From Chitinophagaceae bacterium (lineage in GTDB: Bacteria > Bacteroidota > Bacteroidia > Chitinophagales > Chitinophagaceae), in assembly GCA_016722465.1 (NCBI GenBank), contig JADKJC010000001.1, forward strand, positions 1,302,001 to 1,366,000: a DNA stretch of 64,000 nucleotides, given 5' to 3'. Shown here one piece after another: positions 8,652 to 18,459 of the stretch. The notes below the pieces were generated by a model that searched no databases, was not told the DNA's origin, and saw nothing but the letters and a program-made list of their open reading frames with translations. A program made the translations under genes and the position numbers. Within the stretch, counting starts at the first letter, position 1, and the number at the start of each line of letters is the position of its first letter.

Positions 8652-10436
8652 TTAATTAATCGTTACAGTCTGGGCATTCTCATCTAAAATGATGGTGTAC
8701 GTGCCTGTAGCAGCAGGAGTTTTAAAATTATCGCCGCCTTCCCATTTGATACCACGGGCAACACCGGTTGCAGTGTTTCCGCCACTGTTATCTTCATAAT
8801 CAAAAGCACCCCATGCATTTCCAGCAAGGAATTTGATATCCTTTCCGGCAATCAGTGTGGCAACAAGCTGCCACCTTCCATTACCAAGATAGGTCATTTG
8901 TGGGCTGGCTCCGGGATCCCAGGCATTTACTCCCTGCAAACCATCGCCTACCACCCTCATTTCGGCACCTTCATTCATCACATATTTCACATTGTCCCTG
9001 TCACGACCATCCCAGATAACCCTGTAACGGCCTGCTGTAGTAATATTAGGGAAGTTAGGTCCGTTTGTTTCCAAAGAACTGCCACTTGCACCAGAAGAAC
9101 CATAACTTCTTGTTTCATCAACAGCATTGCTGCCATTATTCCATTGGTCGTTATCAATTAATTTCCAGCCATCGGTAGTGAAATCTGTTAACCCTACAAA
9201 AAGGTTGGTAGCAGCGCCTCCCATTGCATAGTTAGGGAAAACATTTGGAGGATTCCACCCGGCACCGGTTGCGCCACCAACAAATCCCATTCTTCCTTCC
9301 CTGATATCATATCTCATTGTAGAGGCATTAAAGCTAATGCGGTAAAATCCTGACGTTGGCACTGAAAAGTTTGCACCATTCTGAGCCAGCGTTCCTCCAG
9401 AACCTCCATAGTTTACATCCCAAGACCTGCCCTGCGTAATTTTGAATTCCTGGCCTCCTGGAAGATAGATGTACATATAATACATATTGTTCAATAATCC
9501 GGCACGCTGATCCCTGATGAATTCAGGGGCATCACCTGGAGTCCAGTCTGTACCATTACCAGTAGATGACTGGTATCCGCCCGGCATGTAAAAACGCCTG
9601 ATTGGGAAATAAGTATCTACTGTTAAGAGGAATACATTAGAATAAACAATAGCTCCTAAAGCAGTAACTGCTTTAATGCGGAATTCCAGTTTACCACTGG
9701 TACCACCGGTTATTCCTGCATTCATCGCAGCAGTATTCAAGTCACCCTGATTCACAGATTTTGATACTGCAGTGGCAGCACTAAGTGCCAGTTCCAAAGG
9801 AGCAACAAAGCCTTTTCCGGCGGAGTCATATTGTAATGTGTAACTTATTCCACCATTATACCCGGTAAATGAACGGGTCCAGGAAAAATCGATTGCATTA
9901 TTGGCGGCATTGGCCAGGCTCAGTGCAACAGTAGTAACAGAGCCTGCAAGAACAGAAGGATCTCCAAATACATTTACGGTAACTTTTACAATGTTAGACA
10001 TGTATCTTTCATTGTTGTTGGCGTAAGAAGAGATCAGTCTTACATCAACAGATTTAGCGGTTCCTACCGGGAAGCCATAGCCCAACAGAATGGCGTTTAA
10101 TTCCCTGCCTGTTAAAGTCGTACTTAATATACCACTCACTGTTTTGGATGCCGGGTTGGTAAATCCACCTCCTGTTGTATCAATTTCAACAACATACTTT
10201 GTTGTGGATGAATCATTCGCATATTTTGGACTGGTCCAGCTAAACGTGATTACACTATTGGTAGAATCGGCCAGGGTAGCCGTAACAGTTGCTGTAGAAC
10301 TGCTTAACACCGGAGATAGACCCAATTGGTAAACCGGCAGGGGTTCTGATTTTTTCAGGTTGTCAACCTTGCTGCAGGCTGCAAAAAAAGCAGTCAGTGC
10401 AAAAATGGCTACAACTAATTTTAAAATATTTTTCAT
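8652..10436 (-). CDS. SusE/SusF-like starch-binding outer-membrane lipoprotein
   Basis: A 594-residue lipoprotein (lipobox ending at Cys21, TAFFAACSK). Two tandem SusE-type N-terminal Ig-like domains (around residues 40-160 and 165-275) each carry an FSW(T) motif, as in NSVITFSWTSPKYAND. Three C-terminal beta-sandwich modules follow, each with aromatic residues suited to glucan binding (for example GDAPEFIRDQ, GLTDFTTDGWKLI, DGLQGVNAWDPGA). SusE and SusF bind starch at the cell surface without hydrolysing it. It is the last gene of the susCD operon, 29 bp after the other SusE-like gene. Confidence 0.85.
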   Translation of the reverse strand: MKNILKLVVAIFALTAFFAACSKVDNLKKSEPLPVYQLGLSPVLSSSTATVTATLADSTNSVITFSWTSPKYANDSSTTKYVVEIDTTGGGFTNPASKTVSGILSTTLTGRELNAILLGYGFPVGTAKSVDVRLISSYANNNERYMSNIVKVTVNVFGDPSVLAGSVTTVALSLANAANNAIDFSWTRSFTGYNGGISYTLQYDSAGKGFVAPLELALSAATAVSKSVNQGDLNTAAMNAGITGGTSGKLEFRIKAVTALGAIVYSNVFLLTVDTYFPIRRFYMPGGYQSSTGNGTDWTPGDAPEFIRDQRAGLLNNMYYMYIYLPGGQEFKITQGRSWDVNYGGSGGTLAQNGANFSVPTSGFYRISFNASTMRYDIREGRMGFVGGATGAGWNPPNVFPNYAMGGAATNLFVGLTDFTTDGWKLIDNDQWNNGSNAVDETRSYGSSGASGSSLETNGPNFPNITTAGRYRVIWDGRDRDNVKYVMNEGAEMRVVGDGLQGVNAWDPGASPQMTYLGNGRWQLVATLIAGKDIKFLAGNAWGAFDYEDNSGGNTATGVARGIKWEGGDNFKTPAATGTYTIILDENAQTVTIN

Positions 10437-10465
10437 CAGTTTTAAGTTTTAATGCTATAAATGTT

Positions 10466-11317
10466 TTACTGTTTTACTGCTTTGTACTTGCCTGTTACAA
10501 AATTCAATGTGATTTTATAAGTACCTGCAGCACCCGGTGTTGGAATAGCATCAGGATCTCCACTGTATTGTGGTGTGTTATTGTTTAAACCCATATCGCC
10601 GCCATCTGCATTACCACCGCTACCGATCTTTAGGCCATATTGTGGCTGCCACTGTGTAAGGTTAGTCAGGAACTTATAGTATTTACCAGGAGTAAGCGCT
10701 ACTGTAATTGTATATTCAGTAATAGAAACTCGTGTACATTTTTGACTGGCAGGAGGATTGTTTGTCCAGTCGCTTGGCATTGCATTGCCGGTAATATACA
10801 ACTCCCCGGTAGCTGGAATAGGAAGGGCCACATCCAGGTAAGGGGTAATTTTTATCTTCACAACATTAGAGTAAAGATCTGCTACAGTGCCGTTGGCAAC
10901 GGTAGCTTTTACCCGGAACTCAATATTGTGTGGTATATCATATTGTAACCCCATTTTATTGAGATAACCATTGAATTCTTTAACCGAAGGAGTAAACCTC
11001 AAATCACTAGAAATAGATACTTCCTGGATGTTTGGATTGGTAAAGTTTGCACCTGTTGTATCCACCTGGAGTATATAGGTAACGCTTTGTGAACTTGGGC
11101 CTGTATTGAACTTGTATTCAGGATTGGTCCAGTTAAAAACAATGCCAATCCGATTCGCTGCATTCGTACTGTCCAACACCATATCAGCAGTAGTGGATGC
11201 AGTTAAAACAGGAGCTGTGCCTCCTTCAAAAAACACCTTGTTTTCTTCCTTTTTACAGGCAATTAAAAACACTGCCGATAAGGAAGTAAGGAATAAGAAT
11301 TTTATTAAATTTTTCAT
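10466..11317 (-). CDS. SusE-domain outer-membrane lipoprotein
   Basis: A 283-residue lipoprotein (Cys21, VFLIACKKEE). One SusE Ig-like domain with GIVFNWTNPEYKFN (about residues 60-75) is followed by a single carbohydrate-binding-like module (GELYITGNAMPSDWTNNPP). It is a shorter relative of the next gene, with one binding module instead of several. It is 24 bp after susD, so it should be cotranscribed and act as a surface glycan-binding protein. Confidence 0.85.
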   Translation of the reverse strand: MKNLIKFLFLTSLSAVFLIACKKEENKVFFEGGTAPVLTASTTADMVLDSTNAANRIGIVFNWTNPEYKFNTGPSSQSVTYILQVDTTGANFTNPNIQEVSISSDLRFTPSVKEFNGYLNKMGLQYDIPHNIEFRVKATVANGTVADLYSNVVKIKITPYLDVALPIPATGELYITGNAMPSDWTNNPPASQKCTRVSITEYTITVALTPGKYYKFLTNLTQWQPQYGLKIGSGGNADGGDMGLNNNTPQYSGDPDAIPTPGAAGTYKITLNFVTGKYKAVKQ

Positions 11318-11341
11318 ACCAGTAATTTTAAATTTCGATTA

Positions 11342-12955
11342 TTAGAAGCCTGTGTTTTGCGTAAGATTCGGGTTGGCAACAATATTTGAAGATGGAATTG
11401 AAAACAGGTTGTATTTGCTATCAACTGCAGTACCGGAAGCAACACCTCCTTTCCATGGCCATAAATAAGTTCCAGTAGTCAATAACCCATAGCGGATCAA
11501 ATCTGTACGGCGATGTCCTTCCCAATATAGCTCTCTTCCTCTTTCATCTAAAATAAATTGCAGCGTCAGGTCGCTTGAATTTATCTGGCCCTGTGCTGTG
11601 GTGCCATAAGCCCTTTCCCTGATCTTATTAATATAGCTAACTGCTGTTGTAACATCCCCGCCTGTACCGCCACGTTTTACGGCTTCGGCATAAATGAGGT
11701 ACATTTCGGATAAGCGAAAAACAGGGAAATCCACATCAGAAAAATTCTGTGCCGGATCAGAAACAGTTCCACCATCGGAACGCAGATTCACATATTTTTT
11801 TACATGAGGGCCACTGTTAAAATCCGCAATGTCATTAATCCTCAACTGGGCATCACTGGTGACAAAAGCAGAGGTAGTGAATAAAGCACGTTTGTCTGTT
11901 GTGCCGGTTCTGTCTTCAAATAAATTTACCAAAGCCGATGTAGCCCTGTAACCATACCAGCCACCGCCAACGCCGTAGTCATTATGATCATCGCCTGAAG
12001 CACAGTGAACAAAGAAAGTTGTATTTCCGTAACCGGTTGTTTTCAATCCGTCACAGTTAATAGCATAAATAAACTCATTCTTTGCTTTATCATTATCCGC
12101 CATAAATACCCTTGAATAACCAGGGTATAAACTATATCCTCCATTGATTACTTTGGCAGAATAGGTAATGGCTTCTGTATATTTTGGAGCACCAATATAG
12201 GTTTCAGCATTTAAATAAAGACGTGCCAGTAAAGCCCATGCAGCGCCCTGGTCTACACGGCCATATTCAATTGTTTTTACAGGAGCCAGTTCAGTTTCAA
12301 TTGCTTTTAATTCTGATTCAATATAGGCAAACAGCTCTGTTCTTGATATCTCTTTTGGCAATGCTGCACCAATTTTATCTTCATCCGTAATAAAAGTAGA
12401 TTTACCAAACAGGTCCATCATTACCCAGTAATTGAAGGCACGCAGGAAACGCACTTCTGCAACTGATTTTTTAATATCGGATGCTTCGGTACCAGTAATT
12501 CCCCTTTCAGCAAGTTTTGCATCAGTGCCTTCTCTTAAATATTCATTAATGAGGGTAATATTATAAATTGGCCTTGCATAGATCCCTTTCAAAAAAGGAT
12601 CCGCAGAATTCCATTTCATATTGTGGAAGTCTTTAATGGTCTGGTCATTCCAGGCAACAACCGCCTCATCTGTTGGCAGTTCCTGGCAATTGAAGAACAT
12701 ACGGATAAAAGCAATTTGTGATCCTTCATCCAGGTTACCACTGATATCGGGCGCCCCTGCTGCCCCTGTATTGCCCGATGTAGCCAGGGTTCCATAAATT
12801 TTAGCCAACACACTTTTGTATCCTGCCGCAGTTGAATAGGTCTTTTCCGGCGTTAAATCATTTTGTGGATACAGGTCTAATTTTTTGGCACACGAGCTTG
12901 CAACAACTGTTGCAATAAACATGTACAATGAGTATTTTATTAATCTATTTTTCAT
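11342..12955 (-). CDS. SusD/RagB nutrient-binding lipoprotein
   Basis: A 537-residue lipoprotein with a lipobox ending at Cys22 (VVASSCAKKLDLYPQ). It has the N-terminal SusD-like TPR region and the C-terminal signature of the family: RLSEMYLIYAEAVKRGG, INKIRERAYG and LDERGRELYWEGHRRTDLIRYG. SusD caps the SusC transporter and binds the oligosaccharide. It lies 19 bp after susC, the fixed order of these pairs. Confidence 0.95.
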   Translation of the reverse strand: MKNRLIKYSLYMFIATVVASSCAKKLDLYPQNDLTPEKTYSTAAGYKSVLAKIYGTLATSGNTGAAGAPDISGNLDEGSQIAFIRMFFNCQELPTDEAVVAWNDQTIKDFHNMKWNSADPFLKGIYARPIYNITLINEYLREGTDAKLAERGITGTEASDIKKSVAEVRFLRAFNYWVMMDLFGKSTFITDEDKIGAALPKEISRTELFAYIESELKAIETELAPVKTIEYGRVDQGAAWALLARLYLNAETYIGAPKYTEAITYSAKVINGGYSLYPGYSRVFMADNDKAKNEFIYAINCDGLKTTGYGNTTFFVHCASGDDHNDYGVGGGWYGYRATSALVNLFEDRTGTTDKRALFTTSAFVTSDAQLRINDIADFNSGPHVKKYVNLRSDGGTVSDPAQNFSDVDFPVFRLSEMYLIYAEAVKRGGTGGDVTTAVSYINKIRERAYGTTAQGQINSSDLTLQFILDERGRELYWEGHRRTDLIRYGLLTTGTYLWPWKGGVASGTAVDSKYNLFSIPSSNIVANPNLTQNTGF

Positions 12956-12974
12956 AAAAACAATTGTTTAATAA

Positions 12975-15900
12975 TTAAAAATCCAGATTAAATCCAAGTG
13001 AGTACACTCTTGGTCTTGGATAAATGTTGTTATCAATCTGCTCATTGCTTGAAATCTCAGGATCCAACCCTTTATACTTCGTGATAACAAAAACATTTTG
13101 AACGCTGGCAGCAATACGCAGGCTTGTTCTATTGTTAAACACTTTGCCTACGTTATAACCTACATTAATATTATCCAATCTGAGGAAAGAAGCATTTTCA
13201 ATATAATAATCAGAGATGTACTGGTTATTGCTAAATTTAGTTTCAAGATAATTCGTAGAAACATTGCTGATAAAGTTTAACGGATTCTTCATTGCCCTTA
13301 ATACGCCGCCATTAGAGAAATAGTTGTTATAGGCATAATTTCCTATAGAGCCGTGCGCCGCTAAACCTAAAGTAAACGGACCATAGGTAACTTGGGTACT
13401 GATACCATACAGCATATCAGGTGCTGGTTTTTTATAGAGGTAACGGTCACTTTGATTGACAACACCATCACGGTTCAAATCTTCATATAATCCTTCAATG
13501 GCTTTTCCTGTTGCCTTATCATATACCTGTTTAAATACAAAGAAGGTATTTGGTGAATAACCAACAATGTGGCGTTCAATATTATTACCTGTACCTCCGG
13601 AAATTCCACCAACTTCAATTCCTTTAAAGTTAGGATCCTGGTTTTTTAACAGGTTTGTGATCTTGCTGTTATTATAGGTAACATTAAATCCAAGATCCCA
13701 TGCAAACTTGCCTCTTTTTACAGGAGTTGTATTCAGTGTAAATTCAATACCCTTGTTTTCCACATTACCTACATTGGTTAACAGTTGAATATCAAAGTTA
13801 CCACCGGCGGCTACAGGAACTGTACTTAAGAGGTCTTTGGTTTTCTTCCTGTACACTTCAATTGAACCGGAAACCCTGTTATTAAAAAATCCAAAATCTA
13901 TACCGATATTTTCTGTAGTGGTAGTTTCCCATTTAAGATCTGGATCGTAAGCACCTGGACGCAAGAAACCATAAAAGACATTACCAAACTGGTATTGTGC
14001 GGCTTCGTTGCTCTGAGAGTAAACGGGTAAATAGTTATATAAACCAATTCCATCCTGCTGACCGGTAATACCCCAACCAGCTCTTAATTTTAATTCGCTG
14101 ACAAAGGAAGATGATTTAAACAACTCTTCTTTTAATTTCCATGCAGCTGCAAAGGCAGGGAAATAGCCTACCCTGTTTTCTTTCGAAAATTTCGAGCTGG
14201 CATCCCGACGCAAAGACGCCGTAAGGAGATATTTATTATTAACAGTCAGGTTTACCCTTCCGAGATAAGACTCCAGCCTGTTTTGTGGTTTGTCTGTTGA
14301 AAATGTAGGGGTACTTCCTGGTATTTGCTGTCCACCATAAGAATAGTCAGCATAATTATACACATTGGTAGCAAAGTCCTGGTAAGTATGCCCTACCAAT
14401 ACATCAATTTTTGTATCAATTGATTTAATGTCTTTTGCATAGAAAAGAGAGGTTTCAATCAGGCTATTGTCTTTATACTGTGCATAATGCGAAAACCTTC
14501 CTTTGTATGTTTTTTGCACCTGGGTTACCAAATTTGTATCCCTGATATCATCTCCTTTTCCAAATGCATGGTCTTTAGCCAAATTTACCAAAACATGCAG
14601 ATCAGGGAAGAAATGTAATTTATAATCCAGTTGCACATTTCCGATGAGCCGGTCTACAACAGCTTTATTATTCCTGAAGTACAATAATGAAAGCGGATTA
14701 GGCTGTGAAGATCCTCCATTGGTAGCAATGGGCAATCCGTCAGACTGCAACCATTCAAAATAACCACCATATTTATTGGCAGCGTTTACAGGCTGAGTTG
14801 GATCAAAAGAAGCTGCAGCACCTACGGCGCCACCATCTGCAAATCGATTCTTTGTCTGGCTTAGCTTAAGGTTCACATTGACTGATAAATAATCATCGAA
14901 AAACTTCGGTGATAAATTAAGGGCGGTAGTAAGCCTGTTGAACTTATCTGTTTTTAATATACCTTCCTGTGTAAGGTATCCAACAGAAGCCCTGAATGGA
15001 AGAACGCCTCCAATTGCTCCGCTTACGCTAAAATTATTATCCCATCCCTTTGCATCCTGGTAGATCAATTTTTGCCAGTCTGTATTTTCAGTGCCCAACA
15101 AATTTTTAAATGTGTTCAACCCGGTTTTGGTGGCATCCTCATTTATAATTGTTCTTACCTCATCACCCGTAAGCACTTTCACTGTTTTAGTTACTTTTCC
15201 TAGGTTTGCCTGGCTGCTATAGTTAAATTTCAACTTGCCTTTTGTACCTTTTTTAGTAGTAACGATAATTACACCATTACTTGCCCTTGATCCATATAGT
15301 GCAGTAGCAGATGCGTCCTTTAAAACAGACATTGATTCAATATCATTTGGGTTAATCGTGTTTAACAGGTTACCATTTCCGCTGATACCGTTGCTTTCAA
15401 CCGGCACTCCATCAATCACAATCAATGGATCATTGCTTGCATTCAATGAAGCACCACCACGAATACGGATGCGGCTTCCTCCACCTGCTGAGCCACCACC
15501 TGATGTAACCTGCAAACCTGCTACTTTACCCTGCAGCAATTGTTCTGCAGAGTTGTTGTTTCCTTTTTGGAAATCTTTGGCAGATACCTGGGTTACTGCA
15601 CCAGTCAAGTCTGTCTTCTTCCTTGTACCGTAGGCTACTACCACCACATCGGTTAACTGCTGGCTGCTTTCTACAAGAGTTACATTTACAACAGCACCTG
15701 CACCAATTACTGCATCCTGGCTGCTGTAGCCTACTGAAGTAAATACAAGTGTGCTGGAATTTGCGGGAACTGTAATTTTAAATGTTCCATCACCGCCTGT
15801 TTGGGTAGAAACTCTGGCACCCTTAACTGCGACAGTAACGCCTGCCAGTGGTGTGCCTTTTTTTGATTCAGTTACCCTTCCGGTAACTATGGTTTGCGCC

Positions 15901-15995
15901 AGGGCAACTACAGAAAACAATGTAAATGCAATCGTTAGCGCAATCGTTTCCGACAGTTTTCTTAGAACTGCGTTCATACTCTTTTTCATCTGCAT
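12975..15995 (-). CDS. SusC/RagA TonB-dependent transporter
   Basis: An outer-membrane importer of about 1006 residues. I chose the ATG at 15993-15995 (MQMKKSMNAVLRKL), which gives a signal peptide ending ALAQ; the longer frame adds 23 residues with no signal character. Domains in order: carboxypeptidase-like regulatory domain (VTGRVTESKKGTPLAGVTV), the SusC plug signature (VVVVAYGTRKKTDLTGAV, GGASLNASNDPLIVIDGVP, LKDASATALYGSRASNGVI) and a long beta-barrel ending in NLDF. It imports oligosaccharides using TonB energy. A palindrome matching that of the amylase lies about 155 bp upstream. Confidence 0.95.
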   Translation of the reverse strand: MQMKKSMNAVLRKLSETIALTIAFTLFSVVALAQTIVTGRVTESKKGTPLAGVTVAVKGARVSTQTGGDGTFKITVPANSSTLVFTSVGYSSQDAVIGAGAVVNVTLVESSQQLTDVVVVAYGTRKKTDLTGAVTQVSAKDFQKGNNNSAEQLLQGKVAGLQVTSGGGSAGGGSRIRIRGGASLNASNDPLIVIDGVPVESNGISGNGNLLNTINPNDIESMSVLKDASATALYGSRASNGVIIVTTKKGTKGKLKFNYSSQANLGKVTKTVKVLTGDEVRTIINEDATKTGLNTFKNLLGTENTDWQKLIYQDAKGWDNNFSVSGAIGGVLPFRASVGYLTQEGILKTDKFNRLTTALNLSPKFFDDYLSVNVNLKLSQTKNRFADGGAVGAAASFDPTQPVNAANKYGGYFEWLQSDGLPIATNGGSSQPNPLSLLYFRNNKAVVDRLIGNVQLDYKLHFFPDLHVLVNLAKDHAFGKGDDIRDTNLVTQVQKTYKGRFSHYAQYKDNSLIETSLFYAKDIKSIDTKIDVLVGHTYQDFATNVYNYADYSYGGQQIPGSTPTFSTDKPQNRLESYLGRVNLTVNNKYLLTASLRRDASSKFSKENRVGYFPAFAAAWKLKEELFKSSSFVSELKLRAGWGITGQQDGIGLYNYLPVYSQSNEAAQYQFGNVFYGFLRPGAYDPDLKWETTTTENIGIDFGFFNNRVSGSIEVYRKKTKDLLSTVPVAAGGNFDIQLLTNVGNVENKGIEFTLNTTPVKRGKFAWDLGFNVTYNNSKITNLLKNQDPNFKGIEVGGISGGTGNNIERHIVGYSPNTFFVFKQVYDKATGKAIEGLYEDLNRDGVVNQSDRYLYKKPAPDMLYGISTQVTYGPFTLGLAAHGSIGNYAYNNYFSNGGVLRAMKNPLNFISNVSTNYLETKFSNNQYISDYYIENASFLRLDNINVGYNVGKVFNNRTSLRIAASVQNVFVITKYKGLDPEISSNEQIDNNIYPRPRVYSLGFNLDF

Positions 15996-16148
15996 AATTT
16001 TTAATGGCCTCGAAATACTAACAGGAAAGGAAATGTGAATGATAAGTGGCAGCGCAGGAAGCAAATCTGCAAATCGTCATAAGCAAGCATTTCGTTAGCA
16101 TCAGTATTTCATAATCAACCATAATTTATAAATGTGGGTTGTTATGAG

Positions 16149-16169
16149 AATGTGTAAATTTTACACAAT
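16149..16169 (-). promoter_or_regulatory. Palindromic operator upstream of susC
   Basis: TGTGTAAATTTTACACA at 16151-16167 is a perfect 17-bp palindrome with one central base, flanked by A/T that extends the arms. The same arms occur before the amylase gene (19928-19948). Likely site of the neighbouring Nudix-type regulator (inference). Confidence 0.6.
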
Positions 16170-16312
16170 TATAGACATTTTTTTAAACATGGAAAAGTAT
16201 TGTTAAAGTTTTTCTTTCATTTTTAAAGAATAATTCTACAATGTTCTTCCCTCAATCTGATCACATAAGACATAAGAATTTTTACTTTCGCTGCAATTGC
16301 TGCTAATAAATA

Positions 16313-17053
16313 TCAAAAGTCAATTCCAATGAACTTCTTTTTCTTTTTCTCGTATTTCTCAAAATTGAACTTATATAATTTCCCGGGCCTGTGCGGTACG
16401 TCCTGTTCCATTTCCTTTATATCAATTAAAAAGTCCATCGAAAAAAACTTTTTCCTGAAATTACGCCTGTCCATCTTGAAATCCAGTATGGCTTCATAAA
16501 GGTTTTGGAGTTCCCTTAATGAAAACTTCTTAGGCAGCAGGTTAAACCCCAGGGGATGTTCCTGCACACGTTTTTGCAACTGCTTCAAGCAGGTATCAAA
16601 AATCTCCTGGTGATCAAAAGCCATATTGTTGATGCTCTTAACATCATGCCAATGCAACTCGTTGTCAAGAATATTAAGCTTATGGTGCTGCACATTGATC
16701 AGGGAATAGTATGCAATGGTAACAACCCTCCCGGCAGGGTGCCTTGAAACCTTTCCGAATGTATGCACCTGTTCCAGAAAAACATCGCTTAACCCTGTTC
16801 TTTGCTTTAAAATCCGGTAAGCTGCAGCATCCAGGTCTTCATTGGGGAAAACAAGATCCCCCAGTAAAGACCATTTACCCAGGTATTTTTTCAGATCACT
16901 CTTAATAAGCAGCACCTTTAATTTATTTTCATCAAAACCAAAAATCACACAGTCCACAGAGAGTGCAATTTTATTGGTACTCTCAACTTCTGATTGTATG
17001 GCCTGTAAAGTTCTAACGCCTGCCTGTTGCTTAAGCTGTTCTCCGGTTAACAT
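16313..17053 (-). CDS. Nudix-fold transcriptional regulator (NrtR/AraR-like)
   Basis: A 246-residue protein. Residues about 30-160 form a Nudix fold (CVIFGFDENKLKVLLIK, then GKWSLLGDLVFPNEDLDAAA), but the Nudix box is degenerate: the catalytic REXXEE positions read YRILKQRTGL. Loss of catalysis is typical of Nudix-type regulators. The C-terminal part (LPKKFSLRELQNLYEAILD, NFRKKFFSMDFLID) matches the winged helix of NrtR-like proteins, a family that controls arabinose and other sugar genes in Bacteroidota. It lies between the amylase (14 bp upstream) and the susCD operon, and both have the same palindrome in front. The effector is probably a sugar or sugar phosphate (inference). Confidence 0.85.
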   Translation of the reverse strand: MLTGEQLKQQAGVRTLQAIQSEVESTNKIALSVDCVIFGFDENKLKVLLIKSDLKKYLGKWSLLGDLVFPNEDLDAAAYRILKQRTGLSDVFLEQVHTFGKVSRHPAGRVVTIAYYSLINVQHHKLNILDNELHWHDVKSINNMAFDHQEIFDTCLKQLQKRVQEHPLGFNLLPKKFSLRELQNLYEAILDFKMDRRNFRKKFFSMDFLIDIKEMEQDVPHRPGKLYKFNFEKYEKKKKKFIGIDF

Positions 17054-17067
17054 TACTTTTAAATATA

Positions 17068-18459
17068 TTATTGAACAGATAGGTTTAAAGGTATTTTAAT
17101 TTTTTTGCCCGGCATTACGGTAATCTTAGCGCCCTGCGAAATGGTTTGATTGATGTTTAACAAGCACTCACTTGTAAGGCGTGGATTGATAAATATTTCT
17201 GAGCCTGCTGGTAAAACAGCCGGTGGTGCTGTGTTATAGGTCCAGTTAGCCGGGTCACCCCAGTTACCATCCCCGTTAAATACATACACTGTGGATGGAT
17301 GATAAATGTAAACATGATATTCACCCGGTTGCAATGTAATGCTCTGGCTGGTGGAAGCAAGGTTCAAGTTACTATTGGTGGGACCGTTAATGCCTGAACC
17401 GGTTCCATTACTCTGGTAATTATACCAGTTTCCTGTTGTTTGAAACGTTACAGTTCTTGTTTGTGCTACCACATCAAGGTTGGCAACAATATTTAATTTA
17501 AGACCGCTGGTAGCATTATCAGTTATTTGATATTTTTTAAACAATCCATTGTTATCATAAAAATCATAACTGAAATTACTGCTGTTGAACAGGTCTGCAT
17601 TTGAAATCCTCAGGCTGTTAAGTTTTGAATAGACATTATACAAATCCTTTCTGCGTTGTTCTGCAAATTTTTCCCATTGGGGTGGCTTATTGGATACATT
17701 GGAACCGCCAAAAAGAATCGGCACCTCGTAACCTCTTTCTCCAAACTGCCAGATCATTTTAGGGCCCGGCGTTGTAAGAAAAACAGCGGCGGCGGCGGCC
17801 TGCCTTTTTAAAGCAGTAGCAGTGTCTTTTACATTATAGCCACCTGAAGTATTGCCAAATGCAAGGTTTTTGTACATCGATCTTTCTTCATCATGACTCT
17901 CAATATAACCTACTGCTGCCGGAACACTGAAAGAGGTCTGACTGCTGTTGTACATTACTTTTGAAAAGTCTGAGTTGCTGGCAAAACCCAGCGTGGACTG
18001 ATTGTAGGGATCATTACATTTTGCCCAGAGCAAAAACCCATGTCCAGCATAAAATTGTTCTTCCATGCGCTGCTGACCCAAAAACTCCAGTATCATATAA
18101 GTGCCTGGGTATTTCGGAACGATGTAGTCATAATACCTGTAAAGGTTGGAAACCCTGCTGCCATCAAAGTTTTCAACAGTTGTGGTATTGGTTGCGGTTT
18201 GTGTAAAACCTTTTGCAAGGTCAAAACGATAGCCATCAACTTTATATTCACTGATCCAGTAATCCATGGCTCTTTTTACCAGGTATTGAGTAGCAGCAGA
18301 TGTATGATTAAGGTCATCAAAAACACTATATGGATGGGGGGCAGCTGTGTTAAGCCAGGGATTATTAGCAGCCGGCCTACTGTTGGCAGCATCCCAATAC
18401 ATCCTTCCCTGGGGAGCATAATAGGCATCCAGGTGGTTGTATACCACATCAAGAATCAC
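17068..18459 (-). CDS. GH13 alpha-amylase, C-terminal part (after frameshift)
   Basis: This frame holds the second half of the GH13 enzyme that starts at 19913. Conserved regions: I, DVVYNH; II, YRFDLAKGF with the Asp nucleophile; III, ILEFLG with the Glu acid/base; IV, YIESHDEER with the third Asp. A C-terminal beta domain follows and a final segment beginning VYVFNGDGNWGDPANW. The apparent start at 18459 falls inside the catalytic barrel just before region I, so this is not an independent gene. Continuing frame upstream of 18459 (NKFKEFVDLCHQNGIAV) joins to the other half if one A is added to the A5 run at 18506-18510. The Nudix regulator follows after 14 bp. Confidence 0.85.
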   Translation of the reverse strand: MILDVVYNHLDAYYAPQGRMYWDAANSRPAANNPWLNTAAPHPYSVFDDLNHTSAATQYLVKRAMDYWISEYKVDGYRFDLAKGFTQTATNTTTVENFDGSRVSNLYRYYDYIVPKYPGTYMILEFLGQQRMEEQFYAGHGFLLWAKCNDPYNQSTLGFASNSDFSKVMYNSSQTSFSVPAAVGYIESHDEERSMYKNLAFGNTSGGYNVKDTATALKRQAAAAAVFLTTPGPKMIWQFGERGYEVPILFGGSNVSNKPPQWEKFAEQRRKDLYNVYSKLNSLRISNADLFNSSNFSYDFYDNNGLFKKYQITDNATSGLKLNIVANLDVVAQTRTVTFQTTGNWYNYQSNGTGSGINGPTNSNLNLASTSQSITLQPGEYHVYIYHPSTVYVFNGDGNWGDPANWTYNTAPPAVLPAGSEIFINPRLTSECLLNINQTISQGAKITVMPGKKIKIPLNLSVQ